Assembly: GCA_051746985.1 (NCBI GenBank) | Contig: JBNJFP010000002.1 | Span: forward strand, 84,389 to 148,388 | Reading direction: 5' to 3' | From: Fodinibius sp051746985 | Lineage (GTDB): Bacteria > Bacteroidota > Rhodothermia > Balneolales > Balneolaceae | Length of the DNA: 64,000 nt | Shown: positions 26,748-35,263 of the stretch, one piece after another | Layout: every line of letters begins with the position of its first letter | Position numbering within the stretch: the first letter of the stretch is position 1 | Notes under the pieces: model-generated | Told to the model about the DNA's origin: nothing | What the model saw: the letters and a program-made list of their open reading frames with translations, nothing else | The model's database searches: none | Made by a program: the position numbers and the translations under genes

Positions 26748-27434
26748 ATGTCCATTATTAAAACCGAAGGCGTAACAAAAGTTTACAACTCCGATCAAGT
26801 GCCCGTCCATGCGCTCCGAGGGGTAGATCTGAATATCGAAAAAGGAGAATTTACGGCTATCGTGGGGCCATCGGGATCTGGGAAAACTACCCTGCTAAAC
26901 ATCATTGGCGGATTAGACGAGCCTACCGAAGGCACGGTAACAGTACAGGAAACCGACCTAAACACCTTGTCGGATGGAGAACTGATAAACTTTCGGCTGC
27001 ATCATATCGGCTTTGTTTTCCAGGCCTATAACCTCATCCCCGTTTTGACTTCCATCGAAAATGTTTCCTTTGTGATGCAGATGCAGGGACGTCCGGCCAG
27101 CGAATGCCGCGCAAAAAGCATTCACCTTTTAGAGGAAGTGGGACTGCAGGATAAAATTCACAAGCGCCCCTCCGAACTGTCCGGCGGACAGCAACAGCGC
27201 GTAGCAGTAGCACGTGCCCTGGCATCCAAGCCTGATTTTGTGCTGGCCGACGAACCCACCGCCAACCTCGATTCGGTATCCTCAGCCGACCTGCTTGATA
27301 TGATGGCCGAACTCAACGAAAAGGAGGATATGACCTTTATCTTTTCAACGCACGATCAGCGCGTTATTAACCGAGCGCGCCGCGTCGTCACCCTTGTGGA
27401 TGGACAAATTGATAGGGATGAGGTTCGAGACTAA
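26748..27434 (+). CDS. ABC transporter ATP-binding protein (LolD/MacB type)
   Basis: 228 residues. Walker A GPSGSGKTT lies at 40-48, the Q-loop is FVFQAYNLIPVLT, the signature is LSGGQQQRVAVARAL, and Walker B DFVLADEPTANLD is followed by the H-loop STHD. This is the o228/LolD family that pairs with FtsX-type permeases, here those at 23670 and 24895. The ATG directly follows the ACCCG repeats with no Shine-Dalgarno, so the insert probably replaced the native upstream sequence. Confidence 0.95.
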   Translation: MSIIKTEGVTKVYNSDQVPVHALRGVDLNIEKGEFTAIVGPSGSGKTTLLNIIGGLDEPTEGTVTVQETDLNTLSDGELINFRLHHIGFVFQAYNLIPVLTSIENVSFVMQMQGRPASECRAKSIHLLEEVGLQDKIHKRPSELSGGQQQRVAVARALASKPDFVLADEPTANLDSVSSADLLDMMAELNEKEDMTFIFSTHDQRVINRARRVVTLVDGQIDRDEVRD

Positions 27435-27436
27435 TT

Positions 27437-28612
27437 ATGTTTACTGACTATAAAACTTTTATACAAAACATCATCTACTTTGGCATAACTTTGCTTTTCA
27501 TTTTTGTGGGATCCCGAACATCCACAGCACAGAATGTCGATTTTAGCGGATACCTGAAAGAGCTTGGCCAAATCGCCATAAATAACGACTTTTCAACGCT
27601 CCGCTACGACAATATTCTGCACCATCGCATTGAAAGCGACTGGACGCTATCCAGCAATTTCGAATTTCGGGCCGACCTTCGCACGCGACTGCTCAATGGT
27701 TATACCGTCAACAATACGCCCGGACTGGACCATTTTTACAGCCAAGATCCCAATTATTTCGACCTGTCGTGGGTCTGGTTTAATACCGACCACTCGTTGA
27801 TGCACTCCACCATTGATCGGCTGCACCTAAGTTATATCGATGGCCCCTGGGAAATCCACGCCGGTCGCCAGCGCATAAACTGGGGACAAACACACGTGTG
27901 GAGTCCTAATGATCTTTTCAACAATTACGCTTTTCTGGATTTCGACTATGAAGAACGTCCCGGTGTGGACGCTCTTACCGCTCAATATAATTGGAGCTAT
28001 GCCTCAAGTATTGAAACGGGAATCCGGTTAGGCAACAGCTGGGAAGAAAGTGTGATTGCCGGGATGCTTCGCACCAGCTGGGGCAACTATGACATCCAAT
28101 TTACTGGCGGACATTACCTGGATAAACTGACCTTAGGCACCGGTTGGGCTGGATATTTGGGCGAAGCCGGATTTAAAGGAGAAGTCTCGTACTTCCATCC
28201 TGAAAAAGAATTCACAGAACAATTTGGACATTTTACGGGCACTGCAGGATTTGATTATATGTTTTCCAACGGATTTTATTCACAGGCAGAACTGCTCTAT
28301 AACGGCGGATTCAACGCCCGGGGCAATCCCCTGAACACCCTAACGCAGCCCCCCTCAGCGGATAACCTATTTACCGCAAACACCGGCTTTTTTCTCAATG
28401 GATCCTACCAACTGCACCCACTTGTAAGTGGCAGCCTCGGCTTTTTAGGAAGCTTTGATCGCTCGATGTTTATTGCCATCCCGCAACTCACTTTGTCAGT
28501 GACCCAGGACATTGATCTTCTTTTGCTCTCACAACTGCTTAAAGGATCCGCATTCAAAGAGTCCATTGACACACCAAACCTATTTTTCTTCCGGCTTAAG
28601 TATTCCTATTAG
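27437..28612 (+). CDS. outer-membrane beta-barrel protein of the ABC cassette
   Basis: 391 residues with a signal peptide (about 1-31, ending STAQ). The body has amphipathic strands and ends in an aromatic FFRLKYSY, the classical barrel C-terminus. IHAGRQRINWGQTHVWSPNDLF at about 149 onward resembles DUF1302/porin-like barrels. It starts 2 nt after the ATPase stop, so it is tightly coupled. With the LolA-like carrier and LolCE-like permeases it would complete a chain from inner to outer membrane. The cargo is unknown. Confidence 0.75.
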   Translation: MFTDYKTFIQNIIYFGITLLFIFVGSRTSTAQNVDFSGYLKELGQIAINNDFSTLRYDNILHHRIESDWTLSSNFEFRADLRTRLLNGYTVNNTPGLDHFYSQDPNYFDLSWVWFNTDHSLMHSTIDRLHLSYIDGPWEIHAGRQRINWGQTHVWSPNDLFNNYAFLDFDYEERPGVDALTAQYNWSYASSIETGIRLGNSWEESVIAGMLRTSWGNYDIQFTGGHYLDKLTLGTGWAGYLGEAGFKGEVSYFHPEKEFTEQFGHFTGTAGFDYMFSNGFYSQAELLYNGGFNARGNPLNTLTQPPSADNLFTANTGFFLNGSYQLHPLVSGSLGFLGSFDRSMFIAIPQLTLSVTQDIDLLLLSQLLKGSAFKESIDTPNLFFFRLKYSY

Positions 28613-28690
28613 CGACCAAAACTATCAACTTTCGCTCGCATTACGTACCTTCCTCTCCTGCAAAAATCCGATCACAAATACATTAAAAAA

Positions 28691-29416
28691 ATGCTCGTAA
28701 TTCCTGCCATAGACCTTCTTGACGGCAATGTTGTTCGACTTCACAAAGGCGACTATAATGAGGCTACTGTTTATAACGATAACCCCGTTGAAGAGGCTCG
28801 GAAATTTAAAGAAGCTGGCTTTGAGCACATTCATATAGTGGATTTGAACGGTGCCAAAGAAGGAAGATTTGTTAATCTGAAGCACATCAAAAAAATCATA
28901 AACGAGCTTGACCTGTCGGTTCAAACCGGCGGCGGCATCCGCAGCTATGAGGATGCGGAGATGCTACTCGATAAAGGAATTTCTAACATCATCTGCAGTT
29001 CCATGGCGGTTAAAAGTCCCGAAGAATGGCTGCAGGTACTGGATAAATATGGCGACCGGGCCATTTTGGGGATGGACCTCAAAGATGGAAAAGTAGCCTA
29101 CGGCGGGTGGCTCGAAACACTCGACCAGTCGCTGCAAGACTTTTTACAGCCCATGATTGAGCGCGGACTTTCTACCATTTTGTGCACCGATATCTCTAAA
29201 GATGGCACCCTCGAAGGTCCCAACATGGACCTTTACAGCCAACTCTCGGATCAATTTCCCACACTTAATTTCATCGCTTCAGGCGGAGTTTCCAATGCCG
29301 GAGATCTAAAGTCGCTTGCGGAGCAACATCAATATGGGGTTGTAGTGGGACGTGCTTACTATGAAGGTCAGCTTTCTCTTGATGAGATGATGAGCTATCA
29401 CAGCGCCACCAAGTAA
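28691..29416 (+). CDS. hisA: phosphoribosylformimino-5-aminoimidazole carboxamide ribotide isomerase
   Basis: TIM-barrel isomerase (BBM II) of the histidine pathway, 241 residues. VIPAIDLLDGNVVRL carries the catalytic Asp8. VQTGGGIRSYEDAE and a second phosphate loop FIASGGVSNAGDL are intact, and the second catalytic Asp lies in DISKDGTLEGPN. It sits 78 nt after the barrel gene, so its transcription may depend on the cassette. Its stop abuts the convergent cupin gene with no spacer. Confidence 0.96.
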   Translation: MLVIPAIDLLDGNVVRLHKGDYNEATVYNDNPVEEARKFKEAGFEHIHIVDLNGAKEGRFVNLKHIKKIINELDLSVQTGGGIRSYEDAEMLLDKGISNIICSSMAVKSPEEWLQVLDKYGDRAILGMDLKDGKVAYGGWLETLDQSLQDFLQPMIERGLSTILCTDISKDGTLEGPNMDLYSQLSDQFPTLNFIASGGVSNAGDLKSLAEQHQYGVVVGRAYYEGQLSLDEMMSYHSATK

Positions 29417-29920
29417 TCAGCGCCCAAAGTCATCCTGAACGCGAACGATATCCTCTTCATCAGACGGGTGATCAGGATCCGTATGCTGCCAAATTTCTGC
29501 CAGTATAGCCCAGTTATTGAATCCGACCAACCGGTGGCGTTCGCCCTGTTGTAGCGTAATAAATTCACCGGACTCCAATACTTCTACTTCTCCCTGCTCA
29601 TCGGTTTCACTGGTGATAACGCCTACCGGACCTTCAAGCACTTTCCAGATTTCGGCCCGACGATGATGGTACTGCCAGGAAAGACGCTTTTCGGGCTGGA
29701 CAACCAAAATCTTAGGGCTCAACTTTCCTGATATTTTTAAGTCCTCGATGGCGATATCCCCGAAATATATTTTAGCAAATTCCGGCGCTTGCTCCTCCTC
29801 AATCACAAAAAAGCCGCCCCAGGGACGTTCGAAATCCTTATCAATAATGGTAAAGCCTTGCTCTTTAATTTTTTGTTCTCGGTTTTGAAAAATTTCCTTC
29901 TTCATTCCGCTGGTACCCAT
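29417..29920 (-). CDS. cupin protein, mannose-6-phosphate isomerase-like
   Basis: 167 residues from the ATG at 29920, with a TTG one codon upstream as an alternative. The single cupin fold has RPWGGFFVIEE, LSPKILVVQPEKRLSWQYHHRRAE (metal-binding HH and E) and LQQGERHRLVGFNNWAILAEIWQ (second motif His). The layout matches the type II phosphomannose isomerase C-terminal cupin, but here stands alone. A sugar-phosphate isomerase role is inferred. It runs against the his genes and separates hisA from hisF, with its stop directly adjoining that of hisA. Confidence 0.8.
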   Translation of the reverse strand: MGTSGMKKEIFQNREQKIKEQGFTIIDKDFERPWGGFFVIEEEQAPEFAKIYFGDIAIEDLKISGKLSPKILVVQPEKRLSWQYHHRRAEIWKVLEGPVGVITSETDEQGEVEVLESGEFITLQQGERHRLVGFNNWAILAEIWQHTDPDHPSDEEDIVRVQDDFGR

Positions 29921-30030
29921 CAAATAATTATTTAATTACTGTAAATGACTTTAAAAAAAGAGGTGAAAAAGGTACAAATATTCGAGTATCTAACATAAAA
30001 AATAAATCCAGCTATCTTTATAGCACCAAA

Positions 30031-30057
30031 TAAAAAAGCCGCGGAATAACCGCGGCT
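30031..30057 (-). terminator. terminator of the four-cysteine microprotein gene
   Basis: On the minus strand AGCCGCGG/CCGCGGCT is a perfect 8-bp stem around TTATT, followed by TTTTTTATT. It lies 22 nt after the stop of the small ORF at 30080. Confidence 0.88.
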
Positions 30058-30079
30058 CAACTATTGTAATTTTTGGAAA

Positions 30080-30172
30080 TTAATCTTCCCGCTCACAGTT
30101 AATTTTGGGTTCTTTTTTACATGGATCTACTGCTGTAGCACCACATTGTGGACATTCGGTTGGTTTTGCCAT
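30080..30172 (-). CDS. 30-residue four-cysteine (zinc-ribbon-like) microprotein
   Basis: The ORF begins MAKPTECPQCGATAVDPC and ends NCERED. Cysteines at residues 7, 10, 18 and 26, the first pair as CPQC, make a compact knuckle plausible for zinc or iron. It lies in the 579-bp spacer between the cupin gene and hisF, on the minus strand, and is followed at once by a strong terminator, which argues for a real transcript. I do not recognise the family. The rest of the spacer (30173-30374) holds nothing I can name. Confidence 0.6.
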   Translation of the reverse strand: MAKPTECPQCGATAVDPCKKEPKINCERED

Positions 30173-30374
30173 AACACTTGTTCTTTGGAGTTAACCTTCA
30201 ATAAGTTATACAAATATTTATGGGCATATGATCCCTAAAGACAGAATTTAAATTCAATCTAAGCTAAAAAATGGTTTTTAAAAACAGGTGGCAGCTGGTT
30301 TTGCCGTACGACAGATAGCCTGAATCTTTATCAACTCATCTGATCCTAAACTCAGCGATCGGACCGGATATCAT

Positions 30375-30402
30375 TTGACATGCCCCTTAAAAGTAATATC
30401 AT
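30375..30402 (+). promoter_or_regulatory. sigma70-like promoter candidate of hisF-hisIE
   Basis: TTGACA (30375-30380), 16 nt, TATCAT (30397-30402). This gives an expected leader of about 90 nt before hisF. A second, Bacteroidota-type box TATATTTG (30455-30462) lies nearer the gene. Either would restore expression of the his genes cut off from the main promoter. Confidence 0.5.
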
Positions 30403-30499
30403 CCCCAGTAGAAATTTCAGTCAGCTAAAGCTAATCCCTTACCCTAATATTTTCTATATTTGGGATCTAATAAATTATTGATTTGCCCTAATTCAATCT

Positions 30500-31261
30500 A
30501 TGCTCGCAAAACGAATTATTCCCTGCCTCGACATCAAAGACGGCAGAACGGTAAAAGGTGTTAATTTCGAAGGCTTACGCGATGCCGGCGACCCGGTAGA
30601 ACTGGCGCGACGATATTCCGATGAAGGAGCTGATGAACTTGTCTTTTTGGATATCACCGCTACCAAAGAAAAACGCAAAACGCTGGTTGAGCTTGTTAGA
30701 AAAATTGCGCGTGAAATCGACATTCCCTTTACCGTTGGCGGAGGCATTGGCAGCACCGATCAGATTGCAGAAATTCTGCATGCCGGAGCCGACAAGGTAT
30801 CCCTTAACAGCGCCATTGTTCGCAATCCAGATCTTATCAACGAGGCCGCTGCGCAGTTTGGTTCGCAGTGTATTGTAGCCGCCGTGGATGCCAAACGAAC
30901 CGGTGGTCAGTGGACCGTTTTTATTTCCGGAGGGTCAAAAAACACCGGTAAAGATGCGTTCGAGTGGATCAAAGAAGTTGAGCAGCGCGGAGCGGGCGAA
31001 ATTCTGCTTACGAGTATGGACCAAGACGGCACAAAAGAAGGTTTTGATATCGAGTTACTGAAACATGTCAACGAATTTACCACCATCCCCGTTATTGCCA
31101 GTGGCGGAGCCGGCACCAAACAGCACTGCATCGATGCCATCAAAAAAGGAAATGCCGATGCGGTGTTGGCCGCCAGCATTTTTCACTTTCAGGAGATTGA
31201 AATCAACGACCTCAAAGATGAATTCCGAAAGGCTAATATATCCGTAAGAAAAACCATTTAA
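30500..31261 (+). CDS. hisF: imidazole glycerol phosphate synthase, cyclase subunit
   Basis: TIM-barrel cyclase that, with HisH, makes IGP and AICAR. The 253 residues are standard. LAKRIIPCLDIKDGR carries catalytic Asp11, PFTVGGGIGSTDQ and VIASGGAGTKQHC are the phosphate loops, and LLTSMDQDGTKEGFD holds the second catalytic Asp. It stands apart from hisA by the cupin and microprotein genes and has its own candidate promoters. It forms a pair with hisIE, 43 nt downstream. Confidence 0.97.
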   Translation: MLAKRIIPCLDIKDGRTVKGVNFEGLRDAGDPVELARRYSDEGADELVFLDITATKEKRKTLVELVRKIAREIDIPFTVGGGIGSTDQIAEILHAGADKVSLNSAIVRNPDLINEAAAQFGSQCIVAAVDAKRTGGQWTVFISGGSKNTGKDAFEWIKEVEQRGAGEILLTSMDQDGTKEGFDIELLKHVNEFTTIPVIASGGAGTKQHCIDAIKKGNADAVLAASIFHFQEIEINDLKDEFRKANISVRKTI

Positions 31262-31304
31262 TATTGCTTTTTGGACGTACATACGCACCACGAAATAATC
31301 TATT

Positions 31305-31919
31305 ATGATTGACACTGACTCTCTCGATTTTTCTAAAGGCGACGGACTCATTCCCGCTATTATTCAGGATGCCAAAACTTTTCAGGTTCTCATGCTTGGT
31401 TATATGAACAAAGAAGCACTGCAAAAAACGCTGGATGAAAAGCGCGTAACGTTCTTTAGCCGAAGCAAACAGCGGCTTTGGACGAAAGGGGAAACCTCTG
31501 GAAATCATCTTGATCTGGTAGATATTCAACAGGATTGTGATGATGACACCCTCCTGATTTTAGCCAAGCCCAAGGGGCCCACTTGTCATACCGGCGAACA
31601 ATCCTGTTTTTATCGAAAAGATTTTAAACCGAAATCCAACCTCAACTTTTTAGGCGACCTTCAAGAGGTTATCCTCAGCCGAAAAGAGGAAATGCCCGAA
31701 GGTTCATACACCACTTCGCTTTTTAAGGATGGGATTGACAAAATTGCCCAAAAAGTAGGCGAAGAGGCTGTAGAAACCGTGATAGAAGCCAAAAATGAAG
31801 ATCACAATCTGGTTGACGAAGTTTCGGATCTTATTTATCACCTGATTGTTTTACTGGTGGCAAAAGGAGTACCACTGCAGTCTATCGTGAAAAATCTCGA
31901 AGAGCGTCACGGCAAATAA
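31305..31919 (+). CDS. hisIE: bifunctional phosphoribosyl-AMP cyclohydrolase / phosphoribosyl-ATP pyrophosphatase
   Basis: Steps two and three of histidine synthesis in one 204-residue chain. The N-terminal HisI domain (about 1-110) has MLGYMNKEAL, FFSRSKQRLWTKGETSGN, the metal-binding QQDCDDD and PTCHTGEQSCFY. The C-terminal HisE domain (about 118-204) has MPEGSYTTSLF, KVGEEAVETVIEAKN and DEVSDLIYHLIVLL. The fusion order is the usual bacterial one. It is the last his gene and is closed by a bidirectional terminator. Confidence 0.97.
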   Translation: MIDTDSLDFSKGDGLIPAIIQDAKTFQVLMLGYMNKEALQKTLDEKRVTFFSRSKQRLWTKGETSGNHLDLVDIQQDCDDDTLLILAKPKGPTCHTGEQSCFYRKDFKPKSNLNFLGDLQEVILSRKEEMPEGSYTTSLFKDGIDKIAQKVGEEAVETVIEAKNEDHNLVDEVSDLIYHLIVLLVAKGVPLQSIVKNLEERHGK

Positions 31920-31962
31920 AAAAGGACGGAATATCATCCCGTCCTATAATCAATATTTTTTC
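31914..31962. terminator. bidirectional terminator between hisIE and the amidase gene
   Basis: AGGACGG/CCGTCCT 7-bp stem. On the minus strand it is followed directly by TTTTTTATTT (strong). On the plus strand a looser ATAATCAATATTTTTT follows. Confidence 0.82.
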
Positions 31963-32004
31963 ATTCATCAGATAGCAAGGCCAACTATCCGATGACGTTA
32001 GAAA

Positions 32005-33015
32005 TTACTTTACGCCCAACACTTCTTTCGACATGTGCATGGATACCAGCATATGCGGCACATCAACAACCTCGGCTATCTTTAAATCCCCAGCCAAGGA
32101 GGTTAACGCATAGGCGTCATTGCGATCCATACCGTGTTCGGTTTCCAGATAATCGATCATATAACGGGTAGCCTTCTCTGCCGCTTCGTCGATGGTTTCA
32201 CCATAACCGGTAACTGCATAATAGTCATCAGTTTCGTACTGAGGCTCCTCAATTTCTCTTTCCCCCTTAATCACTTCAACCTCATACACAATGCGCATCG
32301 GAGCCTCAATAGCAGTTCCGCAGACCTCCCCGTGGCCTTGCGCTGCGTGAGTATCCCCCATTGAAAATAAAGCACCCTCAACAAAGACAGGAAAGTATAT
32401 GGTAGATCCTTCCGTCATATTGGGATCATCCATATTGCCACCATTAGCTCGGGGCGGTACCGTAGAAAGCTCTTCTTCCGTATCTGGTGCAACTCCCATT
32501 ACGCCGGGAAATGGGTTAAGCGGGATGTTGATGTCCTCCGAAAAGGAAGCCGTGTTTGAATTTTCATCAAACTCAAACGTCTTTAGCCACGGCTCATCAA
32601 ACTCATCAGCTAAAAATCCAAAACCGGGAATGATGGCCGTCCAGCCCCAATCGCCCAGCTCAACTTTATGAAGCTTAACCTTTAACATATCACCGGGCTC
32701 TGCTCCCTCCACAAAGACGGGTCCCGTAAGTGGATGAATAGGGTCAAAGCTCAGGTTTTCAACATCCTCGATAGTAGATTCGGGATTCAACTGCTGATCA
32801 GAAGCCTCCTCGGTGTTTACCTCAATGACGGCCCCGGATTCCACCGTAATTAAGGGCTCAACGGTGCTACTCCAATAGCTGTGTGTTTGATCAGCTGAAA
32901 GCGTATATCCCGGATCGGGTACCGCTGTAGATTCTGTTTCATTATCGGCATTTTGCTCACATCCCAGCAGCATGAGCGAAAATGTCATTACAAACATCGT
33001 GGTTATCTTTTTCAT
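32005..33015 (-). CDS. acetamidase/formamidase family lipoprotein
   Basis: 336 residues from the ATG at 33015, chosen because AAGGGGAT lies just upstream and because it begins directly with a lipoprotein signal (lipobox LLGC, Cys19). The body is FmdA/AmdA: DPIHPLTGPVFVEGAEPGDML, VELGDWGWTAIIPGFG, VPPRANGGNMDDPNM, GALFSMGDTHAAQGHGEVCG, and the closing DAYALTSLAGDLKIAEVVD. Family members hydrolyse short amides to ammonia, but most are cytoplasmic, so a lipid-anchored envelope form is notable. It lies 42 nt after the OPT transporter and is probably co-transcribed with it. Confidence 0.88.
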   Translation of the reverse strand: MKKITTMFVMTFSLMLLGCEQNADNETESTAVPDPGYTLSADQTHSYWSSTVEPLITVESGAVIEVNTEEASDQQLNPESTIEDVENLSFDPIHPLTGPVFVEGAEPGDMLKVKLHKVELGDWGWTAIIPGFGFLADEFDEPWLKTFEFDENSNTASFSEDINIPLNPFPGVMGVAPDTEEELSTVPPRANGGNMDDPNMTEGSTIYFPVFVEGALFSMGDTHAAQGHGEVCGTAIEAPMRIVYEVEVIKGEREIEEPQYETDDYYAVTGYGETIDEAAEKATRYMIDYLETEHGMDRNDAYALTSLAGDLKIAEVVDVPHMLVSMHMSKEVLGVK

Positions 33016-33057
33016 AATTGTATCCCCTTCGTTTATGATTATGTGAAAATCCTTCAA

Positions 33058-35106
33058 TTATTTTTTGATCGCAATTTTATACAACCAGATGATAAAGAAC
33101 ACGGCTGCCAGGGCTCCAAGCCAATCGGCATAGGGAGCAAATGACTCCGGAACCAATCGCAGAGCATCGGTGCTTTCCTGTATGGCGAATGGAATGGCTA
33201 ATACAATACCAATTAGCGCTTCGCCGGTGATCAGACCCGATGAAAAGAGTAGCCCTTTACGTTCGGCATTCGTCTCGGCTTTTTCGGGATCAGTACCTTC
33301 ACTTTTGGCACGTTCTGTGACCTTTCGACCGACATACCACGCCAACACACCGCCAATAAAAATGGGTACCGTTAGCTCCAACGGTAGATAAATTCCCACC
33401 GCCACGGCCAGGACTGGAGTACGAAATTCGAAATTTTTGGCTTCCAGCACTTTATCCAGAATGATGATTGCAACAGCAATAACAGCGCCGATCCAGATCA
33501 TATTCCACTCCAGGTTACGGGCAAAAACGCCCTCGGCCACCGACTGCATCAGCGTAGCCTGTGGCGCACTCAGCATCTCGGAAGAACTCATCCCTTCGCG
33601 CGGCAAAACACCACCCAACCCATAGGCATTAAAAAGCAGACTCAATATCGGTGCTATCACAAGAGCCGATGCAACGACGCCCACAATCTGCATAATCTGC
33701 TGTTTATACGGTGTTGATCCTACCAGCTGCCCCGCTTTCAAATCCTGCATATTATCGCCGGCAATGGCGGCGGCACAAGCCACCATCGCACCAACCACAA
33801 TGGCCGCAGCTGCGGCGGCCTGAGCGCGACTTGTATCTACATCAAAGTCGAGCTGACTCCCCAAAAGTGCCAAAAGAATCAGCGAGGTAGCCAAAATCGT
33901 AGCGATAGTTACCCCGGAAATAGGGTTATTTGAAGAACCAACCAAACCGGCCATATATCCCGCTACCGAGGCGAAAAGAAATCCTGCCACCAAAGAAAAT
34001 ACAGTTCCAATACCCATGGTAGTCCAATACAAACCACTACTTACCGGCAGATGAGTCGTATCAATGACCTGTGTAAAAACGATAAAGATCGGGACCCCCA
34101 ATCCTAAAATTCCCCACAGTACATAATTAATCGGCATATCGCGTTCCGTTCTTGGGATGTCGGCGCTGTCCCCGGCACGCGCTTTTTGCACGGCCTCCCA
34201 AGATGAGACAATCCCATCTTTCAGAGGTTTGGCCAGTGATATCAGTGCCCAGATACCACCGACGACCATGGCCCCGACTCCCATATAGCGAATCTTTTGA
34301 CTCCAAATCTCAAGGGCGGCGTCATAACCGCTCAGGTTCCCGACCACTTCCGAAACCTCGGCCGGATTGGTAAACGCCATATACAAGGGAATGCCAAACA
34401 GCCACGAAATAAGCCCACCGCCAAAGACCAGCACGGCAATATTTAATCCCACAATATAGCCAACCCCCAAAAGTGCAACCGAGAGTTCCGTCCCCATCCC
34501 GAAAATAGAACGTCCGGCCGTAACCGAGCCACTCACCGATCCAGAAAACACTTTGAATCCCGTTTGACCTAATTTATATAAAGCCGCAGCGATACCGGCC
34601 AATCCAATATATTTGATTCCCTTTCCGCCTTCGGTACCGGCTTTGAGCACTTCGCCGGTGGCCACTCCTTCCGGAAATTTCAGCTTCTTTTCAATAATGA
34701 GCGCGCGCCGCAGCGGAATGGTAAACAGCACGCCGAGCACACCGCCAAACATGGCAATGGCCATGGTATCAAGGAAGGGGAAATCATTCCAATAGCGGAG
34801 TAAAATCAAGGCCGGCAATGTAAAAATCACGCCCGCGGCCAGGGATTCCCCCGCCGATGCGGCCGTCTGCACGATATTATTTTCCAGGATATTCGACTCT
34901 TTGAAAAGTCGCAATACGGCCATTGAAATAACCGCTGCGGGAATTGATGCCGAAACGGTCATCCCCACTTTTAATCCCAGATAGGCATTGGCCCCGGCCA
35001 GAATGGCGGAAAGCAAAATACCCAGAATTACGGCCTTAAATGTTATTTGTGGATAGTTGTCCTCAGCCCGAACATACGGAACAAATTGGTTGGAATCGTT
35101 ACTCAA
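33058..35106 (-). CDS. oligopeptide transporter, OPT family
   Basis: 682-residue polytopic inner-membrane protein with about 14 hydrophobic segments. The N-terminal ANAYLGLKVGMTVSASIPAA and NIVQTAASAGESLAAGVIF are typical of the bacterial OPT (TIGR00733-like) branch. So are FPEGVATGEVLKAG, GDNMQDLKAGQLVGSTPYKQQ and LPLELTVPIFIGG. Proton-coupled uptake of peptides or metal chelates is the family role. The start is TTG at 35106 with GGGGGA upstream; no earlier in-frame start is better. It pairs with the amidase gene downstream. Confidence 0.92.
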   Translation of the reverse strand: MSNDSNQFVPYVRAEDNYPQITFKAVILGILLSAILAGANAYLGLKVGMTVSASIPAAVISMAVLRLFKESNILENNIVQTAASAGESLAAGVIFTLPALILLRYWNDFPFLDTMAIAMFGGVLGVLFTIPLRRALIIEKKLKFPEGVATGEVLKAGTEGGKGIKYIGLAGIAAALYKLGQTGFKVFSGSVSGSVTAGRSIFGMGTELSVALLGVGYIVGLNIAVLVFGGGLISWLFGIPLYMAFTNPAEVSEVVGNLSGYDAALEIWSQKIRYMGVGAMVVGGIWALISLAKPLKDGIVSSWEAVQKARAGDSADIPRTERDMPINYVLWGILGLGVPIFIVFTQVIDTTHLPVSSGLYWTTMGIGTVFSLVAGFLFASVAGYMAGLVGSSNNPISGVTIATILATSLILLALLGSQLDFDVDTSRAQAAAAAAIVVGAMVACAAAIAGDNMQDLKAGQLVGSTPYKQQIMQIVGVVASALVIAPILSLLFNAYGLGGVLPREGMSSSEMLSAPQATLMQSVAEGVFARNLEWNMIWIGAVIAVAIIILDKVLEAKNFEFRTPVLAVAVGIYLPLELTVPIFIGGVLAWYVGRKVTERAKSEGTDPEKAETNAERKGLLFSSGLITGEALIGIVLAIPFAIQESTDALRLVPESFAPYADWLGALAAVFFIIWLYKIAIKK

Positions 35107-35263
35107 AACATCCCCCGTTATTTAAAATTTACTGAGATAAATTAACAGAACTAAGAAAGAAAACAAGAATGAGATTATCTAATACCAATTACCGTCAATC
35201 GCTTTTCTTAGTAACACCCTTTTTGTACTTTGGGCTGCAAAATTTCAGTAAAAACAGTTTGTT

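Noticed and set aside
35107..35263. SAM riboswitch before the OsmC-metZ pair
   Set aside because: The 157-bp divergent spacer has none of the conserved stems or core bases of known SAM riboswitches that I could find by eye.
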